In this document: positions 44,684 to 53,885 of the stretch, piece by piece | Layout: every line of letters begins with the position of its first letter | How positions within the stretch are numbered: the stretch's first letter is position 1 | NCBI GenBank assembly: GCA_031276035.1 | Contig: JAISNV010000028.1 | Location: 200,752 to 264,751, forward strand | Source of the DNA: Bacteroidales bacterium | GTDB taxonomy: Bacteria > Bacteroidota > Bacteroidia > Bacteroidales > BM520 | DNA: 64,000 bases | Direction of reading: 5' to 3' | Made by a program: the position numbers and the translations under genes | The notes under the pieces: model-generated | The model's database searches: none | The model's input: only the letters and a program-made list of their open reading frames with translations | What the model was told of the DNA's origin: nothing

Positions 44684-47600
44684 ATGGTAAAAAAAACACT
44701 TTCAATAATTGCATTCCTTCTGTCGGTATTAACCTCTTTCTGTCAAAATACGGAAATAACAACTTTTTATCCGGGCACCGAACTTGTTACCAACTTCAAT
44801 TCATACATAGACAACATTGGAAAAGATTACTCAAAAGAGCATATTCAAAGTATTAAGAGTAATTTTACAACAATAATCAAGCACAACAAATTCAATTACT
44901 TTTATGAAGAACAGCTGTGTAATTCATTAAACTGTCTTTCTGCTTACAATTCATCTTTCTCCATTGTAAACACATTTGTTTCAGCATTTGCAAATATGCT
45001 GAACAGTAATTTCACAGATAATGATTGCTCAAATTGGGTTAAATCGATATGCAATCTCAGTCCTGATTTACAACTATTTAATCTTTGGAAAGATTTTTTT
45101 GCCGATAATACAGTAAGTATAACATCTTACAGCAAATGGCAGGTAATTAGTCCGGCTAAGATAGAATTAAGCTTCTCAAATGAAACTCCTTATGTTATTT
45201 TCGAAAATGGGATTCTAACATGTCCTTTAAATGATAGTATTAAAATTCACGATTGTTCGGGAGAGATTAATCTTCTAACTAAAGAATTATCTGCTAACGG
45301 CGGCAGCATATTTTGGGAGAAGGCAGGAATGAACAAAGATACTGTTTTTGCAAAATTACCTGAAATATATCATCTTACACTTGACAATATTACAATTACG
45401 ATTGAAGCGGTTAAATTGTATCACAAAAAATATTTTCAAGGAACCGCTTTATTGGGAAGCATAACAGACAGGTGCGTTCAGGGGTCAAATACAAGCAATG
45501 CGCGTTATCCAAAATTTAATGCATACTCTGATAATCCGATAAGCATCAGGAATATTTATCCGAATATGAATTATGTGGGCGGATTTGAATTGGACGGAAG
45601 CCAGATTATCGGTTCGGGAAAAGAAAAACAAGATGCGGAAATTACTATATTCCGTGAAGGAAAGTCTGTTATTACTTTAACATCCAAACGGTTCAATTTC
45701 AAAAAAGACGGTTTTGCCGCCGGAAAAGTTGACTTCACTCTAATAACCAAGAATGATACCATTTCTCACGCAAACGCCGGAGCTAAATATATGCTCGTCG
45801 ACAATGTTCTTGATATCATACGCGACCCTGACAGCAGAGGCGGAGCGCCGTTTTCAAGTACTTACCATAAACTCAATATTTATTGCGAACAATTGAGGTG
45901 GAAACTCAATACAGACGAAATAATTTTCACCTCATCGGCAACAATTTCAAAAGAAGGAAGAGCTTTTTTCGAATCAAAAAACTTCTTCTCAAAAGACAGA
46001 TTTCGTCAATTTGAAACCGCCGACGGAACAAATTCAATTCTACAATTATTACAATATTCCCGTAAATATACAGATGAATTTTATCTTTATGAATATGCGG
46101 AGTATCTTAGAAAAGGTCAGGAACAAGTTAAAGCAAGTTTGTTGCTCATTTCTAATTTCGAACTTATTGATTATGATTTGGAGAGAGATAGAATTAAGGT
46201 AAATAAAAAACTTCACGATTATGTTGCGGCTTACAGTGAAAACAGAGATTACGATATTATAAGCGCTTATTCGAATGTAAAAGGAATTGATAATGCCGTT
46301 TTAGATTTCGAAAAAGATTTATTAACTATCGAAGGAGTAAGCGAGCTGGTTTTCAGTGAACAGAACAATGTTATTTTATTTCCGACAAATAATAGGATTA
46401 ATATTCTCGATGAACTTACGATAGAATTCGGTGGTTATTTGCAAGCAGGACTTGTGGATTTTTATATTCAATCGGGAATTTTCGATTATCATAATTTTAA
46501 AATGAAGTTATCACAAGTTGATTCTATGAGCTTCTTCATTAATACGGGAAAATATGATCAATACGGAAAACCTGTTGTTTCAAAAGTAAACAGTCCGATA
46601 CAGAATCTCTCAGGAACCCTTGAAATAAACAAACATTTTAACAAATCCGGGAATTTAGATTTTCCTGAATATCCGATTTTTACTTGTGATGATTTTGCCC
46701 ATATCTATTATGATAATCCCGCAATTTGCAATCAGGTTTATAATCGTGATGAATTTTACTTCTTAGTTGATCCTTTTTCAATCGACAGTTTACAAAGTTT
46801 CTTGCCTCAGAATCTTTCTCTTGACGGGGAGTTTGTTTCTGCAGGTATTTTTCCTAACTTCAGAGAAAAAGCCACAATAATGCCCGATCTCTCACTCGGT
46901 TTTACACATAATACTCCAAACACGGGTTATCCGATGTACGGCGGTAAAGGTAAATTCTATAATACAATAATTTTGAGCAATGATTGCTTAAAAGGAAAAG
47001 GGCAAATTGATTATATAACAGCTTCTTTAAAATCCGAAGATTTTGCAATTTACCCGGATTCTACTAATGCAATTGTTGAAAGATTAAATATAGATGAACT
47101 TGTTTCTAAAGTCGAATACCCGCAAGTTTACGGAAACACATCCAAAATGCATTGGAATGTTACAGAAAATTATATGGACTTCAGCACTGTAACCGGCGAC
47201 CCTTATTACATGTTTCACAATTTCTTAACCTTAGACGGAAATATTCAATATTCACCTGAGTATCTTAAAGGAAACGGAATAATTACTAAAGATAATGGGA
47301 AAATACATTCCGATGATTTCGACTTTAAAGCCCATAATCTCTATGCCGATTCATCGCACTTTCAACTATTTCTTCCCGGAAACAAATATTTAGCCGTTGA
47401 TGCGGATAATTATAATGTGTTTTTAAACGTAACTAATAAATCTGCGGATTTTGTCGCAAATAACAAAACTGATTGCGGATTAAATTTTAAGGAGAATGCT
47501 TATTTCGTAGAATTTGATAAATTTGAATGGAAAATAGATAATAATTCTTTAGCACTTGGTGATAAAAACCATTTAAGCAATATTTTAAACGAATCTGTAC

Positions 47601-49153
47601 TAAACAGCTTACTTGATACCGGCGCCGAAGGATATTTAGCTACCGCTTTGGGCAAGAAAGCCGATTCATTACAATTTTATGCAAAAGCAGGACTTTATGA
47701 CGGTGATGCTTTTGTTCTAACATTAAGCGGAATTGATTATATTGAGGTTTCAGATGCGGCTGTTTTTCCGCTTGACGGTTCGGTAAAAATTACCGCCGGC
47801 GGAACAATGATGCCTATTACAGATGGTTTTGCAATTTTTAATCTTACCGAAAGATATCATACTCTGTATAATATTAATCTTTCAATAGAATCTAAAAATG
47901 TTTTTAAAGGCTCGGCTTATTATAATTATATAGATGTAACAGACAATATAACACCGATATTCGTAGAAAATGTTTCAAGTACAAAAGAACAGGTAAGAGG
48001 AAGAGCGGTAATTTCAGAATTAAGTCCTTTACTCTTAAATCCCGTTGTTGAATATCAGGGCATGGTTAGTATTTACAACACTTCACCCAAATTAGACTTC
48101 AACGGTTATTATAATGTAAAACAGGTTTGTTTTGAAAATAATACTTGGATAAAATTGCAACACGGTGCTGATCCTGAAAACTTACAACTTCCGGCTAATG
48201 AATCTATTTTATCAATAGAGAACAAACCTATTTACTCCGGAATGATTTTTTCAAATCCCGGAGCAAATATTTACCCTGCATTTTTATCTTCAAAAAACAA
48301 AATACCCGATATTCCTATGTTTAATGTAGAAGGAATGTTAAGTTTTAACGGAAATATTTATACGATTTCGGATACTACAAATAACACTATCTTTCCAAAG
48401 GAAAATCTTACTCTTAATGCTGCTGATTGTATAATGGACGGAAGCGGAGCATTCAACTTGATGGAAACTCCGGGAAGATTATCAATTGAAACCGCCGGAG
48501 AACTTAATTATAATCTGATGACCGATAGTATTATCATGGAAATAGCTCTGTTCCTTGATTTTCATTTTAACGAAACGGCATTAAATATTTTGTCGGGAGA
48601 TATACAAAACTCTCCCCAATACGGCGGACAATTTACAGGAGGAGGAAATAAATATTATACCGCATTAAGTCATCTCATATCTGAAACTGAATTTGAAACA
48701 TATTACAATGAAACAAGTAATTACGGAATTCCTCAAAATATTCCACAGTTGCTTAAATCAAAAATTGTAATATCGAATGTAAAACTAACCTGGGATAATA
48801 TTGAAAAGGTTTTCTATTCAACAGGCCCTATTTCAATTTCATACATAAACGGACAAATTGTAAATAAAACACTTAACGGAGTAGTTGAAATTTCTAAATT
48901 TGGCGGTACGGAATCAATTTCAATAATGTTTCTTGCAAAAAATGCTATTACACAACAGGATGAAAAATATTTCTTTTTCTACCACAATAATAATATGTTT
49001 ACATATTCCACAAATGATAGCTTTTCGAATTTAATACGTAACGACAGTAAGAAAGTCAGACGTCTAAAACGCGAAGGCAAACTTCCACCGTATCAATATA
49101 TTATTGCCACAAGTGACAGACTGTTATCTTTTAGCAAGAAATATGGACTTTAA
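44684..49153 (+). CDS. Giant secreted protein of unknown function
   Basis: 1489 residues with a signal peptide (MVKKTLSIIAFLLSVLTSFCQ). No family recognised. The first 170 residues look helical; the rest is predominantly beta, with recurring short units such as FKAHNLYADSSHFQLFLPGNKY, LSGIDYIEVSDAAVFP and repeated DFxxY and GxGxI phrases. These are reminiscent of the stacked beta-jellyroll chain in LptA/OstA-type lipid-transfer proteins, but I cannot prove it. The protein ends with a basic stretch KKVRRLKREGKLPPY and has no T9SS sorting domain. It sits between pncB and tyrS, with 82 and 157 bp gaps. Likely periplasmic or outer-membrane associated. Confidence 0.85.
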   Translation: MVKKTLSIIAFLLSVLTSFCQNTEITTFYPGTELVTNFNSYIDNIGKDYSKEHIQSIKSNFTTIIKHNKFNYFYEEQLCNSLNCLSAYNSSFSIVNTFVSAFANMLNSNFTDNDCSNWVKSICNLSPDLQLFNLWKDFFADNTVSITSYSKWQVISPAKIELSFSNETPYVIFENGILTCPLNDSIKIHDCSGEINLLTKELSANGGSIFWEKAGMNKDTVFAKLPEIYHLTLDNITITIEAVKLYHKKYFQGTALLGSITDRCVQGSNTSNARYPKFNAYSDNPISIRNIYPNMNYVGGFELDGSQIIGSGKEKQDAEITIFREGKSVITLTSKRFNFKKDGFAAGKVDFTLITKNDTISHANAGAKYMLVDNVLDIIRDPDSRGGAPFSSTYHKLNIYCEQLRWKLNTDEIIFTSSATISKEGRAFFESKNFFSKDRFRQFETADGTNSILQLLQYSRKYTDEFYLYEYAEYLRKGQEQVKASLLLISNFELIDYDLERDRIKVNKKLHDYVAAYSENRDYDIISAYSNVKGIDNAVLDFEKDLLTIEGVSELVFSEQNNVILFPTNNRINILDELTIEFGGYLQAGLVDFYIQSGIFDYHNFKMKLSQVDSMSFFINTGKYDQYGKPVVSKVNSPIQNLSGTLEINKHFNKSGNLDFPEYPIFTCDDFAHIYYDNPAICNQVYNRDEFYFLVDPFSIDSLQSFLPQNLSLDGEFVSAGIFPNFREKATIMPDLSLGFTHNTPNTGYPMYGGKGKFYNTIILSNDCLKGKGQIDYITASLKSEDFAIYPDSTNAIVERLNIDELVSKVEYPQVYGNTSKMHWNVTENYMDFSTVTGDPYYMFHNFLTLDGNIQYSPEYLKGNGIITKDNGKIHSDDFDFKAHNLYADSSHFQLFLPGNKYLAVDADNYNVFLNVTNKSADFVANNKTDCGLNFKENAYFVEFDKFEWKIDNNSLALGDKNHLSNILNESVLNSLLDTGAEGYLATALGKKADSLQFYAKAGLYDGDAFVLTLSGIDYIEVSDAAVFPLDGSVKITAGGTMMPITDGFAIFNLTERYHTLYNINLSIESKNVFKGSAYYNYIDVTDNITPIFVENVSSTKEQVRGRAVISELSPLLLNPVVEYQGMVSIYNTSPKLDFNGYYNVKQVCFENNTWIKLQHGADPENLQLPANESILSIENKPIYSGMIFSNPGANIYPAFLSSKNKIPDIPMFNVEGMLSFNGNIYTISDTTNNTIFPKENLTLNAADCIMDGSGAFNLMETPGRLSIETAGELNYNLMTDSIIMEIALFLDFHFNETALNILSGDIQNSPQYGGQFTGGGNKYYTALSHLISETEFETYYNETSNYGIPQNIPQLLKSKIVISNVKLTWDNIEKVFYSTGPISISYINGQIVNKTLNGVVEISKFGGTESISIMFLAKNAITQQDEKYFFFYHNNNMFTYSTNDSFSNLIRNDSKKVRRLKREGKLPPYQYIIATSDRLLSFSKKYGL

Positions 49154-49252
49154 TGAATTAAGTATTTCATGATAAGATTGCGACAATCGGATATGTATAA
49201 ATGAAGTTAAGATTGCAAATTATTAATTTCATTCCCAACTTCACATTATCAA

Positions 49253-49282
49253 TTGCCCATTGCTAATAATTTAGTACCTTTG
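49253..49282 (+). promoter_or_regulatory. Promoter of tyrS
   Basis: TTG (49253-49255), 19 bp, TACCTTTG (49275-49282), 28 bp before the start codon: a complete Bacteroidetes promoter. Confidence 0.75.
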
Positions 49283-49310
49283 CGGAATTTTAAATATTAA
49301 TGATCATTCG

Positions 49311-50600
49311 ATGAATTTTATTGAAAATTTAAGATGGCGCGGAATGTTGCAGGATATAATGCCCGGCGCTGAAGAGCAACTTCAAAAAGAATTAACAACT
49401 GCCTATGTTGGAATAGATCCGACTGCCGATTCATTGCATATCGGACATTTAGTAAGCGTAATGATGCTTAAACACTTACAGGAAGCAGGGCACAGGCCTA
49501 TTGTATTGGTAGGCGGTGCAACAGGAATGATAGGCGATCCTTCCGGAAAATCTCTTGAAAGAAATCTGCTTGATGAAAAATCTATTAATCATAATATGGA
49601 TTGCATCAGGAAGCAACTTAGAAAGTTTCTGGATTTCGATTCTTCAAAAGAGAATAATGCTATTATGGTGAATAATTACGATTGGATGAAAAATTATTCA
49701 TTTCTCGAATTTATCCGTGATATTGGAAAGCATATTACCGTTAATTACATGATGTCTAAAGATTCCGTAAAAAAACGCATCATTGGTGAAACCCGTGATG
49801 GAATGTCGTTTACAGAATTTTCTTATCAGTTAGTTCAAGCAACAGATTTTCTTGAATTATATAAAACTTATAATTGTAAACTTCAAATGGGAGGTAGCGA
49901 TCAATGGGGAAATATTACCACAGGCACTGACCTCATCAGAAGAGTTCTAGGTAAAGAAGCATTCGGATTAACCTGCCCTCTTATTACCAAATCCGACGGC
50001 GGTAAGTTCGGAAAAACCGAAACAGGTAACATTTGGCTTGATCCTGAAAAAACTTCCCCATACAAATTTTATCAATTCTGGCTTAATTGCTCTGATGATG
50101 ACTCCGAAAAATATATAAAGATTTTCACTTTATTTTCACATGAACATATTAATGAAATAATTGAAAAACATAAAGAAACTCCCCATTTGAGATTATTGCA
50201 AAAAGAATTGGCAAAAGATTTAACTATCCGCGTACACTCCGAAGAAGATTATAACTCTGCTATTGAAGCATCGAATATACTTTTCGGAAACAGTACAACC
50301 GAAAATTTAAAAAGCATTCCTGTTGATATGCTTTTATCTGTTTTCGAAGGAGTTCCGCAAGCAACAGTTAGTCGTGATGCAATCAACGAAGGTATCAGCA
50401 TAGTTGATTTTCTTTCCGACACTACCGGATTCTTTCCGTCAAAAGGAGAAGTCAGACGCTCATTAAAGGAAAATGCAATATCAATCAACAAAAACAAAGT
50501 TGATGAATCATATATTATTGATTCAAAAGATATAATCGGGAATAAACTAATATTAACACAAAAAGGTAAAAAGACTTATTACCTCGTATTAATCAATTAG
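49311..50600 (+). CDS. tyrS: Tyrosyl-tRNA synthetase
   Basis: Class I synthetase, 429 residues. The HIGH motif is His43-Ile-Gly-His46 in [15 protein letters not shown]; the second signature is KFGKT; the tyrosine pocket has [11 protein letters not shown]; a C-terminal S4 RNA-binding domain ends the protein. Monocistronic with a terminator. Confidence 0.97.
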   Translation: MNFIENLRWRGMLQDIMPGAEEQLQKELTTAYVGIDPTADSLHIGHLVSVMMLKHLQEAGHRPIVLVGGATGMIGDPSGKSLERNLLDEKSINHNMDCIRKQLRKFLDFDSSKENNAIMVNNYDWMKNYSFLEFIRDIGKHITVNYMMSKDSVKKRIIGETRDGMSFTEFSYQLVQATDFLELYKTYNCKLQMGGSDQWGNITTGTDLIRRVLGKEAFGLTCPLITKSDGGKFGKTETGNIWLDPEKTSPYKFYQFWLNCSDDDSEKYIKIFTLFSHEHINEIIEKHKETPHLRLLQKELAKDLTIRVHSEEDYNSAIEASNILFGNSTTENLKSIPVDMLLSVFEGVPQATVSRDAINEGISIVDFLSDTTGFFPSKGEVRRSLKENAISINKNKVDESYIIDSKDIIGNKLILTQKGKKTYYLVLIN

Positions 50601-50625
50601 ATATTTCTCTTACTTTACAATAAAT

Positions 50626-50659
50626 AAAAGGTTGTTCAGGTTTTTGTACAGCCTTTTTT
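50626..50659 (+). terminator. Terminator of tyrS
   Basis: AAAAGGTTGT (50626-50635) and ACAGCCTTTT (50648-50657) pair with one G-U, followed by T residues, 26 bp after the stop codon. The remainder of the 328-bp gap to the next gene contains only a TATCTTTG -7 box at 50901-50908. Confidence 0.75.
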
Positions 50660-50900
50660 ATTTTTATGTAAATTACAAACTTATTATACAATTCAATAGA
50701 AGTAGTATAAATAACAATATTTTTTCATAATTAATAAGGTTTAAATTCTGCTTACTCTTTTTTAAGGATTTTCGGCTTACTCCTTTTTGGGTACTAATAA
50801 TCTATTATTAAATTGCATAAAAGTCCTTAACAATACCATTTGTTAACGTTTTTTTAAGATATTTTTACAAACATTTAATCGCAAAGTCCTGTATTTTATA

Positions 50901-50908
50901 TATCTTTG
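50901..50908 (+). promoter_or_regulatory. -7 box of the GldH-like/HD/dxr cluster
   Basis: TATCTTTG, 21 bp before the lipoprotein start codon. No -33 TTG at the right distance. Confidence 0.5.
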
Positions 50909-50928
50909 CAAGCTAAAGAAAAATTTAT

Positions 50929-51420
50929 ATGAAGTTTAGAAGTGTTTTTTTATTAATATTAGTATCGGTAATTTTTAGTAGTTGCAACAAACAAAAAGTT
51001 TATTTTTCACAAACACATACGTTCAATCATGGTATCTGGCCACGTTTCGAACATGTTATCTTCGATGTACCTATACCTCCTTCAAAAAATCTTGACATGG
51101 TGCTTGAAATTACTCATGATCAAAGCATTAATTTTAATATTCTTCCTTTACATGTAATTATGACAAATGAGGATGGAGAAGAACGTATTAGAGAGTTTCA
51201 AATAAGATTAAAAGATGCGCACGAATTTCGCGGAGAAATACAGGATGACGGAATGATTGTGTATAAACATGTAATAAGATCAAACTTTTCAACTCCGGCT
51301 CAAACAACTTATAATGTTGATATTGAGTGTTTTTATCCCAAATACGAAATTCCTTGTATTTATGCTTTAACTTTAAAATTAGTAAAAGCATCAAACGCAG
51401 ACAAAAAAGATAATATGTAA
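50929..51420 (+). CDS. Putative lipoprotein, possibly gliding-motility GldH-like
   Basis: 163 residues with a lipobox (FSSC, Cys about residue 19). The pattern CNKxxVY, a tryptophan near residue 38, then FDVPIP, a run of beta strands and an LKDAHEFRGEIQDDG segment resembles the layout of GldH, a T9SS/gliding accessory lipoprotein, but overall similarity looks low. It is first in an apparent operon with an HD protein and dxr. The family call is tentative, the lipoprotein call is firm. Confidence 0.7.
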   Translation: MKFRSVFLLILVSVIFSSCNKQKVYFSQTHTFNHGIWPRFEHVIFDVPIPPSKNLDMVLEITHDQSINFNILPLHVIMTNEDGEERIREFQIRLKDAHEFRGEIQDDGMIVYKHVIRSNFSTPAQTTYNVDIECFYPKYEIPCIYALTLKLVKASNADKKDNM

Positions 51421-51440
51421 TATCCCTAAATCACTATTTT

Positions 51441-51998
51441 ATGGATATTAATGCCGTTATACGAAAATATTTTCCTTACGGATCGGAGTCATATAATATT
51501 TATTATGCACATGTTACTGCCGTTGCGGATACTGTTGCAAAAATCTGCGAGCACAATAAACATCTCAAAATAAATAAACTATTCGCAATCAATGCTTCTC
51601 TTTTACATGACATTGGGATATGCATGGTTAATGCTCCACAAATTCATTGTACGGGTTTCGCTCCGTATATTCAGCATGGAATTATGGGTAGAATAATTCT
51701 CGAAGATGAAAATATTAATGAGTATTCATCTGTTTGCGAAAGACATATCGGAACAGGATTATATAAAGAAGATATTATCAATGGAAAATTACCTTTACCT
51801 ATTAAGGATATGTATCCTGTAAGTTTAGAAGAAAAAGTTGTTGCTTATGCTGATAAATTTTTCTCAAAATCAAAACACAATCTTTCAAAACCGAAGGAAA
51901 TAAATCTGATTCGAGAGGAAATTGCTAAACACGGAAAGAAACATATTGATACTTTCGACAATTGGTGTAATTTGTTTGGTTACGAATATTTATATTAA
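51441..51998 (+). CDS. HD-domain phosphohydrolase
   Basis: 185 residues with the metal-binding HD motif in ASLLHDIGI and supporting histidines His33 and the later ERHIGTG. This is the HDIG-type fold found in small nucleotide or phosphate hydrolases; substrate unknown. It is separated by 20 bp from the lipoprotein gene and by 6 bp from dxr. Confidence 0.88.
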   Translation: MDINAVIRKYFPYGSESYNIYYAHVTAVADTVAKICEHNKHLKINKLFAINASLLHDIGICMVNAPQIHCTGFAPYIQHGIMGRIILEDENINEYSSVCERHIGTGLYKEDIINGKLPLPIKDMYPVSLEEKVVAYADKFFSKSKHNLSKPKEINLIREEIAKHGKKHIDTFDNWCNLFGYEYLY

Positions 51999-52004
51999 CT
52001 TATA

Positions 52005-53168
52005 ATGAGGCGGAAAAAAATAGGAATACTCGGTTCCACAGGCTCAATTGGGACACAAACTTTAGAGATAATAAAAAATTATACTGAATTATTTTCTGTT
52101 GAAGCCTTGTCGGCAGGAAATAATGCCGAATTGTTGATAAAACAAGCTTTGGAATTTAATCCGAATGCCGTAGTAATAGCCGATAAGAATAAATACAGAT
52201 ATGTTGCCGATATACTTCAACCAAAGGGAATAAAAGTATATACAGGGGAAGAATCCGTTAACAAATTCTGTGATGTCGCAGAAATGGATTTAATTGTTCA
52301 TGGTATTACCGGATTTGCAGGATTTTCACCGACATATTATGCAATTCTCGCAGGCAAGGATATTGCTCTTGCAAATAAGGAAAGTCTCGTTGTCGGTAAT
52401 GAAATGATTATGAAACTTGCACAAAAACATAAGGTTGCAATACTTCCTGTAGATTCCGAACATTCTGCTATTTTTCAATGTATTCAAGGAGAATCGCTTA
52501 ATATGATCGAACGAATTATTCTTACCGCCTCCGGCGGACCGTTCAGAAATTCCTCTCATATAGATTTAAAAAATGTTACTCCCGAAATGGCTCTAAAACA
52601 CCCTACTTGGAATATGGGCGCAAAAATTACTATTGATTCGGCAAGTCTTATGAATAAAGGATTCGAAATTATTGAAGCCAAACTTCTCTTTGATATTGAT
52701 GTAAGTAAAATTGATGTTGTAGTTCATCCCCAGTCAATAATTCATTCTATGGTTGAGTTTGAAGACGGCTCTATTAAGGCGCAAATGGGTTATCCATCAA
52801 TGAGAATACCTATTCAATATGCCATTACTTATCCCTACCGCATTAAATCCGACAGCATCTCATTTAATTTCAACAATTTAACAGGTCTGACTTTTGAACA
52901 AGTCGATAATAATAAATTCCCGTGCATAAACTTAGCAAGAGAAGCTTGTAATATAGGTGGAAGCATGACTGCGGTATTAAATGCTGCCAATGAAGTTGCT
53001 GTTTACGCTTTCTTGGATAATAAAATTAAATTTACCGATATTCCCAAAATTATTGAGAAGGCAATGGAAAGTCATACTGTAATTTCCGATCCATCTTATG
53101 ACGATTTAATTGCAATTAATGAAGAAATAAAATCAAAATTCAGTAATACGGATTTTATCGATTCATAG
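52005..53168 (+). CDS. dxr: 1-deoxy-D-xylulose 5-phosphate reductoisomerase
   Basis: 387 residues. Second enzyme of the non-mevalonate isoprenoid pathway, NADPH-dependent. N-terminal LGSTGSIGTQTLEI is the NADPH loop; ANKESLVVGNEM, PVDSEHSAIFQC and TASGGPFR are active-site signatures; NMGAKITIDSASLMNKG follows. The usual Bacteroidetes neighbour rseP is in this window but 8 kb away on the other strand. Confidence 0.97.
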   Translation: MRRKKIGILGSTGSIGTQTLEIIKNYTELFSVEALSAGNNAELLIKQALEFNPNAVVIADKNKYRYVADILQPKGIKVYTGEESVNKFCDVAEMDLIVHGITGFAGFSPTYYAILAGKDIALANKESLVVGNEMIMKLAQKHKVAILPVDSEHSAIFQCIQGESLNMIERIILTASGGPFRNSSHIDLKNVTPEMALKHPTWNMGAKITIDSASLMNKGFEIIEAKLLFDIDVSKIDVVVHPQSIIHSMVEFEDGSIKAQMGYPSMRIPIQYAITYPYRIKSDSISFNFNNLTGLTFEQVDNNKFPCINLAREACNIGGSMTAVLNAANEVAVYAFLDNKIKFTDIPKIIEKAMESHTVISDPSYDDLIAINEEIKSKFSNTDFIDS

Positions 53169-53269
53169 GTACCTACTTAGCTTTCAAGGAAATCATCCTT
53201 TGCATAACTGCAATTAAAAACTCTCAACTTTTTATTATCTTTGCAATTAAAATTGAATCCGTCAGATTA

Positions 53270-53842
53270 ATGAATATTGCTATCTTCGCTTCGGGTAACG
53301 GCTCTAATGCTGAATGTATTGCCAAACATTTTTCACAAAATGATAATGTCAATATTAAATTGATATTAACTAATAAACCGGATGCATACGTTATCAAAAG
53401 AGCTGAGAATCTAAATATTCCGTGCGTTGTATTTTCAAATGCAGAATTAAAAGATAAAGACGGAATTCTAAAAATACTTAAAAAAAATAATATTGATTTA
53501 ATTATTCTCGCAGGCTTTTTACTTCTCATACCTGATTTCATTATTGATAATTATCCGGATAAAATCATTAATATTCACCCCGCACTTCTACCCAAATTCG
53601 GAGGAAAAGGTATGTATGGAATGAATGTGCATAAAGCTGTTATTGATGCGAAAGAGAAAGAGAGCGGTATTACAATTCATTATTTAAATGATAGTTATGA
53701 CGAAGGGAAGATTATTTCTAAAATAAATTGCAAAATTTCGGATGATGACACCCCGGAATCGCTCGCTGAAAAAATACACGCGCTTGAATATAAATATTAT
53801 CCGATTGTAATTGACGATTTGATAAAAAAAATGAATTTATAA
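53270..53842 (+). CDS. purN: Phosphoribosylglycinamide formyltransferase
   Basis: 190 residues. Transfers formyl from 10-formyl-THF to GAR in purine synthesis. ASGNGSNAE at the N-terminus, INIHPALLPKFGGKGMYG with the catalytic Asn-His pair, and SGITIHYLNDSYDEG with the catalytic aspartate. A TATCTTTG box at 53236-53243 lies 26 bp upstream. Confidence 0.95.
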   Translation: MNIAIFASGNGSNAECIAKHFSQNDNVNIKLILTNKPDAYVIKRAENLNIPCVVFSNAELKDKDGILKILKKNNIDLIILAGFLLLIPDFIIDNYPDKIINIHPALLPKFGGKGMYGMNVHKAVIDAKEKESGITIHYLNDSYDEGKIISKINCKISDDDTPESLAEKIHALEYKYYPIVIDDLIKKMNL

Positions 53843-53885
53843 AATCCATAAATAAATACACTTTAAATTTTAATATTGAATTACT

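Noticed and set aside
50750..50782. Repeated GCTTACTC upstream of the GldH-like gene
   Set aside because: Only eight bases, 25 bp apart, in low-complexity DNA; not distinguishable from chance.
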